64,000 bases of DNA, from positions 1,488,597 through 1,552,596 of the forward strand of contig LR590083.2 of NCBI GenBank assembly GCA_901457705.2, given 5' to 3'. This DNA is from Beijerinckiaceae bacterium RH AL1. GTDB taxonomy: Bacteria > Pseudomonadota > Alphaproteobacteria > Rhizobiales > Beijerinckiaceae. Under the pieces are notes generated by a model, which saw only the letters and a program-made list of their open reading frames with translations, was not told where the DNA came from and made no database searches. The position numbers and the translations under genes were made by a program. Positions 1-11,712 of this stretch are shown one piece after another. Positions within the stretch are counted from its first letter, which is position 1. Each line of letters starts with the position of its first letter.

Positions 1-2
1 TC

Positions 3-317
3 TCGGCCAATCCGCGCTTGAGCCAGATCATCCTGGGTCAGGCCTACCTGCTCACGATGTCCGTCCTTCTGCCGACCGCTTTTGCCGTCGCGGGCATCGT
101 CGCAGGCATCATGCTGCTGGCCCGCGCTCGCGCCGCTGCGGCCGTCGCCCGAGCCTTCTGCCTGATCGGTCTGCTGGTCCTGGCCTACGGGGCGTTTCAG
201 ATCGCATTCATGCACGTCTACAAGTCGCACCCGCCCCCGATGCAGACGTATGTGCTCATGGCTCTCAACGGGGTGATCTACGTCGGAACGCTGATCGCGG
301 TGTCGCGGTCGGCCTGA
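3..317 (+). CDS. Integral membrane protein, 5' end outside window
   Basis: The reading frame is open from the window edge, so the N-terminus is missing; an internal TTG at 18 would be the first start inside the window but is probably not the real one. The visible part has three strongly hydrophobic segments, roughly the stretches encoded at 45-120, 150-215 and 250-310, and a short polar loop with the motif YKSHPPP between the last two. It looks like the C-terminal portion of a small multi-pass inner-membrane protein. No family is recognised. It converges on the TPR gene downstream with only about 19 bases between the stop codons. Confidence 0.55.
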   Translation, partial: SANPRLSQIILGQAYLLTMSVLLPTAFAVAGIVAGIMLLARARAAAAVARAFCLIGLLVLAYGAFQIAFMHVYKSHPPPMQTYVLMALNGVIYVGTLIAVSRSA

Positions 318-336
318 CCGCGCACAGCGCTCCGTA

Positions 337-1953
337 TCAGGCTGCAGCGACCTGTGGCGCGCTTTCGGAGGTCGGCTCCACGCACATCATCTGCTGGACC
401 TTGCCCAGCAGCAGTGCCCAGGCCTCGAAGTCGATGATCGGATTTCCGAGAGCGTCCTTCGGCGATTGCGGAAGGACGCCGATGCAGAGACCCTCGCCGA
501 GCCGGACGACGTCGCCGATCGAAGCGCCGGAGCCTGCCGTCGCCTGCGGCAGCACCGCTTGCACGCCGAGGAGCGTCACGGGGCCGTAGGCGCGGAGCGC
601 ACGATGCAGCCGCTGCAGGCCCGCGACGTCGAGCGTTGCGGAGCGATAGACGAAGATCTTCTCGGCCGTCCGCAGGTCTTCGATGAACTTGTCGCGAAGA
701 TAGACGATGCGCCGGCACATTTTTACGTAGACGTCGTCGGGATCGGCGCGGGGGACGTGAAGGAACGTGTGCATGGCGAGATACCAGCGCCGATCGGTGA
801 CGAACAGCTCGCCCATGGGCGTCGCGTGGATCGCCGTGTTGCTAGGCTCGCCCAGGCCCTCGAACCCTTGCTCCAGCGCGACGATCAGGCTGTCGAGGTC
901 GACATCGTTCCAGCGCAGCAGGCCCAGTGGTTCGGCACCAAACCGCCGTTGCACCAGCCCCAGCTCGCAGTCGTCGCCCACGCTCTCGAATTTGAGTGCG
1001 AGCCGGCGCATCGGTTCGTCGTCGAGCACGGTGACGTCGGCCTTCACCGGCGTCTTGACCGCCTCTTCGGTCAGCTCGCTCATTCCGACGCCGTGTAGAG
1101 CGTAGCCGCGCGCCTGCATGGCGCCGGCATTGTCGGGCGCGCGTCGGCAGTACTCCGTCCACAGGGCAGCCGCGCGGGTCCAGTCCTGCTTGGCCGTAGC
1201 AAGTTCCCCTTCGGCGGCAAGCAGGCCGAGATCGTCGGGGTACCGGCGCCGCGCCGAGGCGACCACCGCCGATGCGGTCTCGATGTCGCCGAGCCGGATC
1301 AGGCTTTGCGCGTAGCCCTCCAGCCAGTCCGGGTGCGGCTTGGCGCGCCTCATCGCGCGACGCCAGAGGTCCGCGGCGGCATCCGGGCGGTTGCCGTGAA
1401 GCGCGAGACGCGCCGCTTCGGTCAGGATCCGGACGTTCTTGGGATGGCGGCCGACCACGCTGTCGACCAGGGCCTGCGCCTCCGAAAGCCGACCGAGGTG
1501 TCGGAGGCTCGATGCAAGGCGTGCAACGGCAAGAGGCTCGCTCGCGCCGAGACGTCGCGCGCAGTTCCAATGCCGGACGGCTTCAGCGTGGCGGCCACGC
1601 TCCTGTGCGGCCGTCCCGGCCGTCGACGCGAGACTGCGGCTGCGGGGATGGGTGGCGCGCGCCGCTTCCAGCAACGCGTCGGCGCTTGCATAGCGACGCG
1701 CTTTCAGCAGCCCCAAAGCGATCCAGGACAGAGATCGCGCTCTCAACGCCGAGACTGCGGCGGCGAAGCCCGCATCTCGTGGCGCGCGGCGGCGTCGAGC
1801 GGCTTCGCTCGGGTCGCCCGGAAGTGGTCGCGATAGGCCCGGCATCAGGACAGCCCGAAACACCAATTTGGCCGCATACCAAGGGAGCTTCCCAGCCGCA
1901 ACGTCACGCAGGACGTAGCGCCGGTCGGTGACGGCATAGGACCAGTTTGCCAT
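337..1953 (-). CDS. TPR-repeat protein with C-terminal DUF1796-like domain
   Basis: A 538-residue protein. Residues about 85-310 are helical repeats of tetratricopeptide type (pattern W..G.A......G....A). Residues about 315-535 form a separate domain beginning [11 protein letters not shown] followed by [13 protein letters not shown], resembling the start of the papain-like cysteine peptidase family DUF1796; Cys in GDDCELG would be the candidate nucleophile, but this is inference. The frame stays open up to 2514, but that extension is antisense to pccB and reads as low-complexity, so I choose the ATG at 1953 (MANWSYAV). No strong ribosome site precedes it. It diverges from pccB. No signal peptide is seen. 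Confidence 0.7.
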   Translation of the reverse strand: MANWSYAVTDRRYVLRDVAAGKLPWYAAKLVFRAVLMPGLSRPLPGDPSEAARRRRAPRDAGFAAAVSALRARSLSWIALGLLKARRYASADALLEAARATHPRSRSLASTAGTAAQERGRHAEAVRHWNCARRLGASEPLAVARLASSLRHLGRLSEAQALVDSVVGRHPKNVRILTEAARLALHGNRPDAAADLWRRAMRRAKPHPDWLEGYAQSLIRLGDIETASAVVASARRRYPDDLGLLAAEGELATAKQDWTRAAALWTEYCRRAPDNAGAMQARGYALHGVGMSELTEEAVKTPVKADVTVLDDEPMRRLALKFESVGDDCELGLVQRRFGAEPLGLLRWNDVDLDSLIVALEQGFEGLGEPSNTAIHATPMGELFVTDRRWYLAMHTFLHVPRADPDDVYVKMCRRIVYLRDKFIEDLRTAEKIFVYRSATLDVAGLQRLHRALRAYGPVTLLGVQAVLPQATAGSGASIGDVVRLGEGLCIGVLPQSPKDALGNPIIDFEAWALLLGKVQQMMCVEPTSESAPQVAAA

Positions 1954-2116
1954 TGGAGATGAACGCCAATCTGGATGCTTGTGTGGCTTCCCGGACACGC
2001 CGGGCCCGCGGGCGGGTCGGCAAATCGTAAGGTCGAGTGCGGTCGACGAGCGCCTCGACGCTGGTCGTGCCAAAGATGGTAGAGACACACGTTTGGATCC
2101 CCAGGAGGCCCCGCCC

Positions 2117-3646
2117 GTGACCACCATGCTTGCCCGCCTCGCCGAACGCCGTGCCGAAGCCGAGGCCGGCGGCGGAGAGCGCCGCGTCGCGGCACAGCAC
2201 GAAAAGGGCAAGCTCACCGCCCGCGAGCGCATCGAGCTGCTTCTCGACGAAGGCTCGTTCGAGGAGTTCGACATGTTCGTGCAGCACCGCGCGGTCGACT
2301 TCGGCATGGCGGCCCAAAAGATCCCCGGCGACGGCGTGGTGACGGGCTGGGGCACGATCTCGGGGCGCGCGGTCTTCGTCTTCGCCAAGGACTTCACCGT
2401 GTTCGGCGGCTCGTTGTCGGAGACGCACGCGCAGAAGATCATGAAGATCCAGGACATGGCGTTGCGCAATCGCGCGCCGATCATCGGGCTCTTCGATGCC
2501 GGCGGGGCGCGCATCCAGGAGGGCGTGGCGGCGCTCGGCGGCTACGGCGAGGTGTTCCAGCGCAACGTGCTGGCGTCGGGCGTCATCCCGCAGATCTCGG
2601 TGATCATGGGGCCGTGCGCAGGCGGCGACGTCTACTCGCCGGCGATGACCGACTTCATCTTCATGGTGAAGGGCACGAGCTACATGTTCGTCACCGGCCC
2701 CGACGTCGTGAAGACGGTGACGAACGAGACCGTGACGTCGGAAGAGCTCGGCGGCGCCTCGATCCACACCGTGAAGAGCTCGGTTGCCGACCGTGCCTAC
2801 GAGAACGACGTCGAGGCGCTGCTCCAGGTGCGGCGCCTCGTCGACTTCCTTCCGGCATCAAACGTCGCGCCCTCGCCGGAATGGCCGGCGCCGCTGGCGG
2901 AGGTCGACGACACGTCGCTCGACACTCTCGTGCCCGACAACGCGAACATGCCCTACGACATCAAGGAGCTGATCTCGAAGGTCGCCGACGACGGCGACTT
3001 CTTCGAGATCCAGGAGGCGCACGCCAAGAACATCGTCGTCGGCTTCGGCCGGGTCGAGGGGCGCACCGTCGGCTTCGTCGCCAACCAGCCCGCCGTGCTC
3101 GCCGGCGTGCTCGACTCGGATGCCTCGCGCAAGGGCGCGCGCTTCGTCCGCTTCTGCGACTGTTTCGGAATCCCGATCGTCACCTTCGTCGATGTGCCGG
3201 GCTTCCTACCGGGCGTCAGCCAGGAGTACGGCGGCCTCATCAAGCACGGCGCCAAGCTGCTCTTCGCCTATGCCGAGGCGACGGTGCCGAAGGTGACGCT
3301 GATCACGCGCAAGGCGTTCGGCGGCGCCTACGACGTGATGGCCTCGAAGCACCTGCGCGGCGACCTCAACTTCGCCTGGCCGACGGCCCAGATCGCCGTC
3401 ATGGGCGCCAAGGGGGCGGTCGAGATCATCTTCCGCGCCGACCTGAAGGACGCCGAAAAGATCGCCGCCAAGACGAAGGAATACGAGGACAATTTCCTGT
3501 CCCCCTTCGTCGCCGCCGAGCGCGGCTACATCGACGAGGTGATCATGCCCTCGGCAACGCGCCGGCGCATCGCCCGCGGCCTCGCGCTGCTACGCAACAA
3601 GACGCTGGAGAACCCCTGGAAGAAGCACGACAACATCCCGCTGTAG
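2117..3646 (+). CDS. pccB: Propionyl-CoA carboxylase beta subunit
   Basis: Carboxyltransferase subunit of propionyl-CoA carboxylase: transfers CO2 from biotin to propionyl-CoA, giving methylmalonyl-CoA. The 509-residue length is normal for PccB. It has both crotonase-like halves: the N-terminal acyl-CoA oxyanion region ([15 protein letters not shown], near residue 135, and [15 protein letters not shown]) and the C-terminal half with VPGFLPG and AFGGAYDVM. The start is GTG at 2117, because AGGAGG at 2103-2108 lies exactly 8 bases ahead; an ATG at 2126 is the alternative. The alpha subunit is on the same strand 1.7 kb downstream, not directly adjacent. Confidence 0.95.
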   Translation: MTTMLARLAERRAEAEAGGGERRVAAQHEKGKLTARERIELLLDEGSFEEFDMFVQHRAVDFGMAAQKIPGDGVVTGWGTISGRAVFVFAKDFTVFGGSLSETHAQKIMKIQDMALRNRAPIIGLFDAGGARIQEGVAALGGYGEVFQRNVLASGVIPQISVIMGPCAGGDVYSPAMTDFIFMVKGTSYMFVTGPDVVKTVTNETVTSEELGGASIHTVKSSVADRAYENDVEALLQVRRLVDFLPASNVAPSPEWPAPLAEVDDTSLDTLVPDNANMPYDIKELISKVADDGDFFEIQEAHAKNIVVGFGRVEGRTVGFVANQPAVLAGVLDSDASRKGARFVRFCDCFGIPIVTFVDVPGFLPGVSQEYGGLIKHGAKLLFAYAEATVPKVTLITRKAFGGAYDVMASKHLRGDLNFAWPTAQIAVMGAKGAVEIIFRADLKDAEKIAAKTKEYEDNFLSPFVAAERGYIDEVIMPSATRRRIARGLALLRNKTLENPWKKHDNIPL

Positions 3647-3652
3647 GGCGGG

Positions 3653-4018
3653 CTACTTCGCGGCTTTCCTGATGGTGTACATGTTCGAGATCGAGACGAA
3701 GGCGGTGGGTTTGGCCATGCCGCGATCCTGCATCGAGCTGTTGATGTTGACCGACGACAGCGCGCACTCGCCGCCGAAGACCTGGTGCAGGGTCTCGCAC
3801 TCGCGCCCGGCGAGAGCGTAGAGCTGCTTGCGCGCGTCCTCGGTCGCCTTCACCGCGGCGTCCGTCGAGGCGGGGCTCGCGACCGGCACGTTGACGCTGA
3901 TCTGCGATCGCACCTCGATGACCGATGGATCGCACAGGCCACGCCCCATGCACTGGGCGTTCGCCGGAGGCGCCACGGAAAAAATGATCAAGCACAGCAG
4001 AAATGACGAAACGCGCAT
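3653..4018 (-). CDS. Small secreted protein, unknown function
   Basis: The longest frame starts at 4078, but a clean signal peptide begins at the ATG at 4018 (MRVSSFLLCLIIFSVAPPANA, cleavage after ANA), which I take as the start; GGGGAT lies about 6 bases ahead. The mature part is about 100 residues, with four cysteines and a pattern (helix with ARKQLYALAGRECETL followed by VNINSSM and a strand VSISNMYTIR) that recalls SIMPL/DUF541 periplasmic proteins in a shortened form. That similarity is tentative. The gene stops 7 bases from the pccB stop codon and converges on it. Confidence 0.6.
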   Translation of the reverse strand: MRVSSFLLCLIIFSVAPPANAQCMGRGLCDPSVIEVRSQISVNVPVASPASTDAAVKATEDARKQLYALAGRECETLHQVFGGECALSSVNINSSMQDRGMAKPTAFVSISNMYTIRKAAK

Positions 4019-4150
4019 TCGGCAATCCCCAAAACCAAACTTGGATAGATTATCATTGCTGCATGAGAGCCGCAGCATAGTTTGTCGATAAACGTAAACA
4101 ATGACGATATATTTACGGTGTCTAGCGGGGTCAGTCCTTGGCGGTCCCGC

Positions 4151-5188
4151 TTAAGCGATCGATCCGAACGCGTGCTTCGTCTGCTCAAAAATGTTCATGT
4201 CGTAGTCGAGGACCGCTTCGACCTCTGGGATCGCCTTGAGCTTCTTCGACAGCTCGATCACCCGGCCGAACTCGGTCATCGTCGGGACCGCACCGCCGGG
4301 CAGGCCGAGCGTCTCGCCGAGCGCCTCCGAGAAGTGGGCCGCGTCCGAGCGCAGGCTGACGATCTCGAAGGCGGACAGGGCCAGCAGCGATTCGCCGAGC
4401 GCCGTCTTGCGCGGCATCTCGCCGGGGTTCGCGCACGAGAGCTGGCGCACCAGCGGATTGTTCAGCGGCGCCAGCACGTCCTGGGGCCCGCGCTTGAACA
4501 TGCGCCGCAGCGGCTCCTCCTCGAGCTCGGGCACCTCCGCAGCCAGATAGTCCATGACCGGCTCGAACGTCATCGCGTCGCGCGGCCCGAGCAGTTCCTT
4601 CGTCTTCTCCGTCACGTTCTTCAGGATGATCAGCCGCTCGGCCAGCTCATCGTACGGGTCGCGGAACATCGCGACCGACTTGAAGCCGGTGTTGAGGTAG
4701 TATTCGACCGACTTGATGAACAGCCGTCCGGAAATATATGCCGATTCGAGGTCGGCGATGCAGAACACCTGCTGCGACGTCTCGTAGCCGCGCCGGTCGA
4801 TGCCGCGATACCAGTACTGGAACCTGTCCTTCAGCGCGTCGTCGATGCGCCACAGGGGCAGGAGATGCGTCTCGAGCCGGAAGATTTTCTGGCGGATGAA
4901 CTCCGGCCGCGCCCGCCGGTAGACCGAGATGCCCGTGTCGACGTCGATGAGGTCGAGGCTGTGCATGCCGGTGATGCCGGGCAGCGTCTTCTCGTTGAGG
5001 ACGAAGCCGCACATCCCGGTCGAGTGCCGGCCGGCGCCGACGAGCTCGGGCCGCTCCTCGTTCGAGGACAGGACCATGAGCTCGACGTTGTCGCTCACGA
5101 TCCGCAGGGAAGGAACGCTGCCGCCGGTGTCCGGCACCAGGTAGAGGCTGATTTCACTGCCGTGGTCGTAGTCGATGCTGAAGAGCAT
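4151..5188 (-). CDS. Conserved hypothetical protein between pccB and pccA
   Basis: A 345-residue soluble protein without signal peptide or membrane segments; AGGA sits about 7 bases before the ATG. The N-terminal third is strand-rich (MLFSIDYDHGSEISLYLVP), followed by a helical part containing KSVAMFRDPYDELAERLIILK and an acidic stretch EVPELEEEPLRRMFKRG. The FRDPYDELAERL segment recalls the region of sulfotransferases that contacts the cofactor phosphate, but I do not see the N-terminal P-loop, so I do not assign that function. It reads toward pccB, is divergent from pccA, and splits the usual pccB-pccA arrangement. Function unknown. Confidence 0.75.
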   Translation of the reverse strand: MLFSIDYDHGSEISLYLVPDTGGSVPSLRIVSDNVELMVLSSNEERPELVGAGRHSTGMCGFVLNEKTLPGITGMHSLDLIDVDTGISVYRRARPEFIRQKIFRLETHLLPLWRIDDALKDRFQYWYRGIDRRGYETSQQVFCIADLESAYISGRLFIKSVEYYLNTGFKSVAMFRDPYDELAERLIILKNVTEKTKELLGPRDAMTFEPVMDYLAAEVPELEEEPLRRMFKRGPQDVLAPLNNPLVRQLSCANPGEMPRKTALGESLLALSAFEIVSLRSDAAHFSEALGETLGLPGGAVPTMTEFGRVIELSKKLKAIPEVEAVLDYDMNIFEQTKHAFGSIA

Positions 5189-5356
5189 GAAGGGTCCTGC
5201 TGGCGGAAGCCGTGGTCGCGGCTCCGCGGCGGCGGGCGATGTCGGCTGGCAGATACCAGCCGCCGCAGCGGGCGAGCAAGCCGGCGTCCGCCGAAGGGCG
5301 CCCCCACTTGTTCGAGGGGGATGATCCGCCTAACACACCGCCCGGAAAGGGTGGCC

Positions 5357-7351
<1,995 letters not shown>

Positions 7352-7368
7352 CCTAGGATCAGCTTAGT

Positions 7369-7626
7369 TCATCCGTTGACCCGGTCGCGTTCGGCGTATC
7401 CCGTGTCGTGCACGACCGGAGCGGTAAGATCGAAGCCTTCCGGAACGCGCACGGAGCCCCGCAAAGCGCCATGCAATGAGGGGCGCGGCGACCGGATGAT
7501 CGCGACAACGCGGCCCTCTCGGGTGACGTCGACGCAAGACGTGGCGCCGGCTTCGATGTCCTCCACGATCTTCGGCAAGCTCGCAGGCAGCTCCGAAATA
7601 TCTATGAGCTTGGGACCCTCGCCCAT
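7369..7626 (-). CDS. Phd/YefM-type antitoxin-like protein
   Basis: An 85-residue protein with the layout of prevent-host-death antitoxins: ISELPASLPKIVEDIEAG, then VDVTREGRVVAIIRSP (the VTR.G.PVA.L element), then a C-terminal tail LRGSVRVPEGFDLTAP of the kind that neutralises PIN-type toxins in VapB/Phd modules. Two start codons are in frame, 7632 and 7626; the GGAGG motif lies only 3 bases before the first and 9 before the second, so 7626 is preferred. It follows the nucleotidyltransferase gene on the same strand by about 60 bases. No PIN, RelE or other toxin is adjacent. Confidence 0.65.
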   Translation of the reverse strand: MGEGPKLIDISELPASLPKIVEDIEAGATSCVDVTREGRVVAIIRSPRPSLHGALRGSVRVPEGFDLTAPVVHDTGYAERDRVNG

Positions 7627-7688
7627 AAGCATCTGCCTCCGTCCCTGCCACCTGGCGGTACTAGGCCGCCTTCCTCACTGCGATGCCG

Positions 7689-7988
7689 TCAGAATACGAG
7701 GATCGCGGAATCCTCGATCTCCCGTCTCAACCTTGGGTGCAGGCTCCGCCGGGTCATGATGTCCGTCGGCCGGCCGAGGATTTCCGCCGCCCGCTGCTTG
7801 ACGTCCATCAGCTCGAAAAGGCCGAGCGACCCTTTTTCGTGATCGAAGAACAAATCGACATCGGACGCCGCATCTGCGTCGCCACGCGCCACCGAGCCGA
7901 ACAGGTACAAATGATCGATGCCGAGCTTTCTCAGCTCGGTTTCGTGGCGGCGCAGTTCCTCGATGACGTCGTCGGGACGCATGGCCAT
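7689..7988 (-). CDS. Minimal nucleotidyltransferase (MNT/MntA-like)
   Basis: A 99-residue stand-alone nucleotidyltransferase domain of the polymerase-beta type. The active-site signature GSVARGDADAASDVDLF (GS-x10-D-x-D) is intact near residues 31-48. Such minimal nucleotidyltransferases usually act as the antitoxin/AMP-transferase of a HEPN (HepT) toxin; here no HEPN gene is beside it. The next gene downstream is a Phd-like antitoxin. The start could be the ATG at 7988 or the one at 7982; neither has a convincing ribosome site. Located just after the 3' end of mfd, same strand. Confidence 0.75.
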   Translation of the reverse strand: MAMRPDDVIEELRRHETELRKLGIDHLYLFGSVARGDADAASDVDLFFDHEKGSLGLFELMDVKQRAAEILGRPTDIMTRRSLHPRLRREIEDSAILVF

Positions 7989-8024
7989 TCATAGCACGAA
8001 GCCGAGCCAAAGCATCGCCTGCCG

Positions 8025-11000
8025 CTACGCCGCCTTCTTCACCGCAATCGCCGCGAGCGTCCGCAAGATTTGCCGCGTGCCCTCGAGCCGCGCCTTGGGG
8101 CTCTCGAAGTCGCGGACGAACACGACCTTCATGTCGGGGCGCACCCTGGCGCTCGAGCCCTGCTCGGAGACGAAGCGGACGAGCCCCTGCGGATCGGCGA
8201 AGGAATTGTCGCGGAACGAGAGGGTCACGCCCTTCGGTCCGGCGTCGACCTTCTCGACATGCGCGCGCCGGCAGAGCGCCTTGATCGCGGTCAGCGTCAT
8301 CAGCTGCTCGACCTCGGGCGGCAGCGGACCGAAGCGGTCGATCATCTCGGCGGCGAAGCCCTCGATCTCGGCGTCGGTCTCGAGCGTCGCCATGCGCCGG
8401 TAGAGCTGCACGCGCAGCGCCGGGTCCTCGATGTATTCTTCGGGGATCGTCACCGGCGTGCCGGTCTGGATCTGCGGCGACCAGGCTTCCTCCGGAGGCT
8501 CGTCCTCGATACCGAGCTTCAAGGCCTCGATCGCCTCCTGCAGCATGTCCTGGTAGAGCTCGTAGCCGACCTCCTTGATGTGGCCGGACTGTTCGTCGCC
8601 CAACAGATTGCCGGCGCCGCGAATGTCGAGATCGTGGCTCGCGAGCTGAAAGCCGGCGCCGAGCGTGTCGAGCGAGTCCAGCACCTTCAGCCGCTTCTCG
8701 GCCTGCGCCGTCACCGTCTTGTTGGCGGGCAGGGTGAGCAGCGCGTAGGCGCGCGTCTTCGAGCGGCCGACGCGCCCGCGCAGCTGATAGAGCTGGGCGA
8801 GGCCGAACATGTCGGCGCGGTGCACGACGAGCGTGTTGGCGCGCGGGATGTCGAGGCCTGACTCGACGATCGTCGTCGAAAGAAGAATGTCGTACTGGCC
8901 GTCGTAGAAGGCCGACATCTTCTCCTCCAGCTCGGTCGGCGGCATCTGCCCGTGCGCGACGACGACCTTCGCCTCGGGCACTGCCTGGCGCAGGAAGGCG
9001 AGCGCGTCGTCGAGATACTCGATGCGCGGGCAGACGTAGAACGATTGGCCGCCGCGGTAGCGCTCGCGCAGCAGCGCCTCGCGCACGAGCAGCTCGTCAA
9101 ACGGCGAGACGAAGGTGCGCACCGCGAGGCGGTCGACCGGCGGCGTCGCAATGATCGAGAGGTCGCGCACGCCGGTCATGGCGAGCTGCAGCGTGCGCGG
9201 GATCGGCGTCGCCGAGAGGGTGAGCACGTGCAGCTCGGCGCGCAGATCCTTCAGACGCTCCTTGTGCTTGACGCCGAAGTGCTGCTCCTCGTCAACGATC
9301 ACCAGCCCGAGGTCCTTGAACGAGACGCCGGCGCCGAGCACCGCATGCGTGCCGACGACGATGTCGACGTCGCCGGATGCGAGCCCCGCCTTGGTGGTCC
9401 GCACGTCGGCGGCCGACACCATGCGCGAGAGCTGCGCCACCTTCACCGGCAGGTGCGCGAAGCGCTCGGAGAAATTCTTGTAGTGCTGGCGCGCGAGCAG
9501 CGTGGTCGGCGCGATGACGACGACCTGCTTGCCGTTGATCGCGCTGGCGAAGGCGGCGCGCATCGCCACCTCCGTCTTGCCGAAGCCGACGTCGCCGCAG
9601 ATCAGCCGGTCCATCGGATGGCCCGAGGCCAAGTCGTCGAGCGTCGCCTCGATCGCCGCTTCCTGGTCCTCCGTCTCGTCATAGGGGAAGCCGGCGCAGA
9701 ACTCGGCGTAGAGCCCTTCCGGCGGCACGAGCTTGGTGGCGGCCTTGGTGGCGCGCGCGGCGGCGATCTTGATGAGGCCAGCGGCCATCTCCAGGACGCG
9801 CTTGCGCATGCGCGCCTTGCGCTTCTGCCAGGAGGCGCCGCCGAGCCGGTCGAGCTGGACCTCGGTGTCTTCCGAGCCGTAGCGCGACAGAAGCTCGAGG
9901 TTCTCGACCGGCAGGTAGAGCTTGGCGCCCTCGGCGTAGTGCAGCTCGAGGCAGTCGTGGCGGACGCCGACGGCATCGATGGCTTCCAAACCTTTGTAGC
10001 GTGCGATGCCGTGGTCGGCATGGACGACGATGTCGCCGGCGGTCAGCGCGCCGATCTCGGTCAGGAAGTTCTGCGCGCGCTTGGCGTGCTTGCGCTTGCG
10101 CACAAGGCGGTCGCCGAGGATGTCCTGCTCCGAGACGACCGCGATGTCGCCGGCTTCAAAACCTTGCTCGAGGCCGAAGACGGCGAGCGCCACCTTCTTC
10201 CGCTTGAAGTGCAGCGCGTGCGAGAGGTTGGAGACGAGCGCCGTCTCCTTCAGCCCGTGGTCGGCGAGCACGCCCGCCATCCGCTCGCGCGAGCCGTCCG
10301 ACCAGGCGGCGAGGATGACGTGCAGCCCGCGGTTCATCAGCCCGCGCACGTGGTCCGCCGCGGCCTCGAAGACGTTGGCGGACTCGTTCGCCCGCTCGGG
10401 CGCAAAGGAGCGGCCGGCCTTGCCGCCGACGTCGATGACGAGGCCGCGGCCTTCCGGCACGGCATGCGTGGTGATCTGCACGACGCTCTGCTCGTCGAGC
10501 CGCTTCAGCCAGGCCTTCTCGTCGAGATAGAGGGCGGAGGGCTCGAGCGGCTTGTAGGACGAGTTCTGCGGCGCCGCGTCGTAGGCGGTCTTGCGCGCGT
10601 CGTAATAATCCTCGATCTGCGTCAGCCGCTCGCTCGCCGCCTCGCGGATCTGCGCGTCGAGCACCAGCGGCGCGTCGCCGGTGTAGGCGAACAGCGGGTC
10701 GAGGTGATCATAGAAGAGCGGCAGCCAGTGCTCGAGGCCGGGGCTGCGGCGCCCCTCGCTGATCGCCTCGTAGAGAATGTCGCCGCGCGTCTGGCCGCCG
10801 AAGCGGCCGGTGTAGGCCTGGCGGAAGCGCTTGATCGACTCGGTGGTGAGCTGCACCTCGCTCATCGGCACGAGGTCGAGCGCCTTGAGCTGGCCGACCG
10901 TGCGCTGCGTCTCGGGATCGAAGGTGCGGATCGACTCCAGCGTGTCGCCGAAGAAGTCGAGCCGGATCGGCTCGGACAAGGCCGGGGGGAAGAGGTCGAC

Positions 11001-11543
11001 GATGCCGCCGCGCACGGCGTAGTCGCCGGTGTCGCGCACGGTGGAGTTGCGGGTGAAGCCGTTGATCTCGAGCCACTGGACGAGCGCGTCCATGTCGATG
11101 GCGTTGCCCGGCGCGGCGGAAAACGTGTCCTTGGCGACCTTGCTCAGCGGCGGCACGCGCTGGAGCAGGGCGGCGATGGTGGTCGAGAGGATGCGCGGAC
11201 GCTCCTCCGACGAGCGCGAGCGGGCGAGCCGCGCCAGCGCGGTCATCCGGCGCGCGGCGATCGAGGCGTTCGGCGAGACGCGGTCGTAGGGCTGGCAGTC
11301 CCACGCCGGCAGGTCGATCAGCTCGATGTCGGGGGCGGCGAAGCCGAGCGCCTCGGCGAAGGCACGGGCGCGGCGGTCGTCGCGGGCGACATGCACGAAG
11401 ACCACAGACCTCTTCTCGGCGTCGCGGGCGAGCGCGCGCGCGAGGTCGGCGACGCAGAAGGCGTCGAACCCTTCGGGCACGGAGGACAGGGTGAGGGAGC
11501 CGCCCTTCTTCAGCTCGGCGACGGCGCGTTTGAGGTCGGTCAC
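8025..11543 (-). CDS. mfd: Transcription-repair coupling factor
   Basis: Superfamily 2 DNA translocase that removes RNA polymerase stalled at DNA lesions and recruits UvrA. The 1172 residues have the expected order: a UvrB-homology N-terminal module with SLSSVPEGF, an RNA polymerase interaction domain near residue 505 (GDIVVHADHGIARYKGLE), a RecG-like motor with Walker A GDVGFGKTE near 650 and DEEQHFG near 750, the helicase C-domain with TTIVESGLDIPRANT, the TRG-like region, and a C-terminal TRCF domain. The start codon is GTG. It diverges from the cysteine hydrolase gene; the two antitoxin-like genes follow it. Confidence 0.97.
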   Translation of the reverse strand: MTDLKRAVAELKKGGSLTLSSVPEGFDAFCVADLARALARDAEKRSVVFVHVARDDRRARAFAEALGFAAPDIELIDLPAWDCQPYDRVSPNASIAARRMTALARLARSRSSEERPRILSTTIAALLQRVPPLSKVAKDTFSAAPGNAIDMDALVQWLEINGFTRNSTVRDTGDYAVRGGIVDLFPPALSEPIRLDFFGDTLESIRTFDPETQRTVGQLKALDLVPMSEVQLTTESIKRFRQAYTGRFGGQTRGDILYEAISEGRRSPGLEHWLPLFYDHLDPLFAYTGDAPLVLDAQIREAASERLTQIEDYYDARKTAYDAAPQNSSYKPLEPSALYLDEKAWLKRLDEQSVVQITTHAVPEGRGLVIDVGGKAGRSFAPERANESANVFEAAADHVRGLMNRGLHVILAAWSDGSRERMAGVLADHGLKETALVSNLSHALHFKRKKVALAVFGLEQGFEAGDIAVVSEQDILGDRLVRKRKHAKRAQNFLTEIGALTAGDIVVHADHGIARYKGLEAIDAVGVRHDCLELHYAEGAKLYLPVENLELLSRYGSEDTEVQLDRLGGASWQKRKARMRKRVLEMAAGLIKIAAARATKAATKLVPPEGLYAEFCAGFPYDETEDQEAAIEATLDDLASGHPMDRLICGDVGFGKTEVAMRAAFASAINGKQVVVIAPTTLLARQHYKNFSERFAHLPVKVAQLSRMVSAADVRTTKAGLASGDVDIVVGTHAVLGAGVSFKDLGLVIVDEEQHFGVKHKERLKDLRAELHVLTLSATPIPRTLQLAMTGVRDLSIIATPPVDRLAVRTFVSPFDELLVREALLRERYRGGQSFYVCPRIEYLDDALAFLRQAVPEAKVVVAHGQMPPTELEEKMSAFYDGQYDILLSTTIVESGLDIPRANTLVVHRADMFGLAQLYQLRGRVGRSKTRAYALLTLPANKTVTAQAEKRLKVLDSLDTLGAGFQLASHDLDIRGAGNLLGDEQSGHIKEVGYELYQDMLQEAIEALKLGIEDEPPEEAWSPQIQTGTPVTIPEEYIEDPALRVQLYRRMATLETDAEIEGFAAEMIDRFGPLPPEVEQLMTLTAIKALCRRAHVEKVDAGPKGVTLSFRDNSFADPQGLVRFVSEQGSSARVRPDMKVVFVRDFESPKARLEGTRQILRTLAAIAVKKAA

Positions 11544-11712
11544 GATTGCTGTGGTATATGGGGAAGGCGCCTATGTGGCGCCATCGACCGCGAAAGTCGA
11601 GCGCGGCGCATCGCAGCGTGCGCCGTTGGACGGCGATGACTTTTCCTGCGCCGACCGCTACCCCTGTCCCCGACCCGGCCCAAGCGCCGCGGCGATTGCC
11701 AGGGAGGCGACG

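Noticed and set aside
1954-2514. N-terminal extension of the TPR gene to position 2514
   Set aside because: It lies opposite pccB and does not resemble protein sequence; the divergent promoter of pccB must lie in part of it.
8952-11639. Open frame of about 895 residues on the plus strand opposite mfd
   Set aside because: Antisense shadow of a GC-rich gene, with composition typical of such frames and no recognisable motif.
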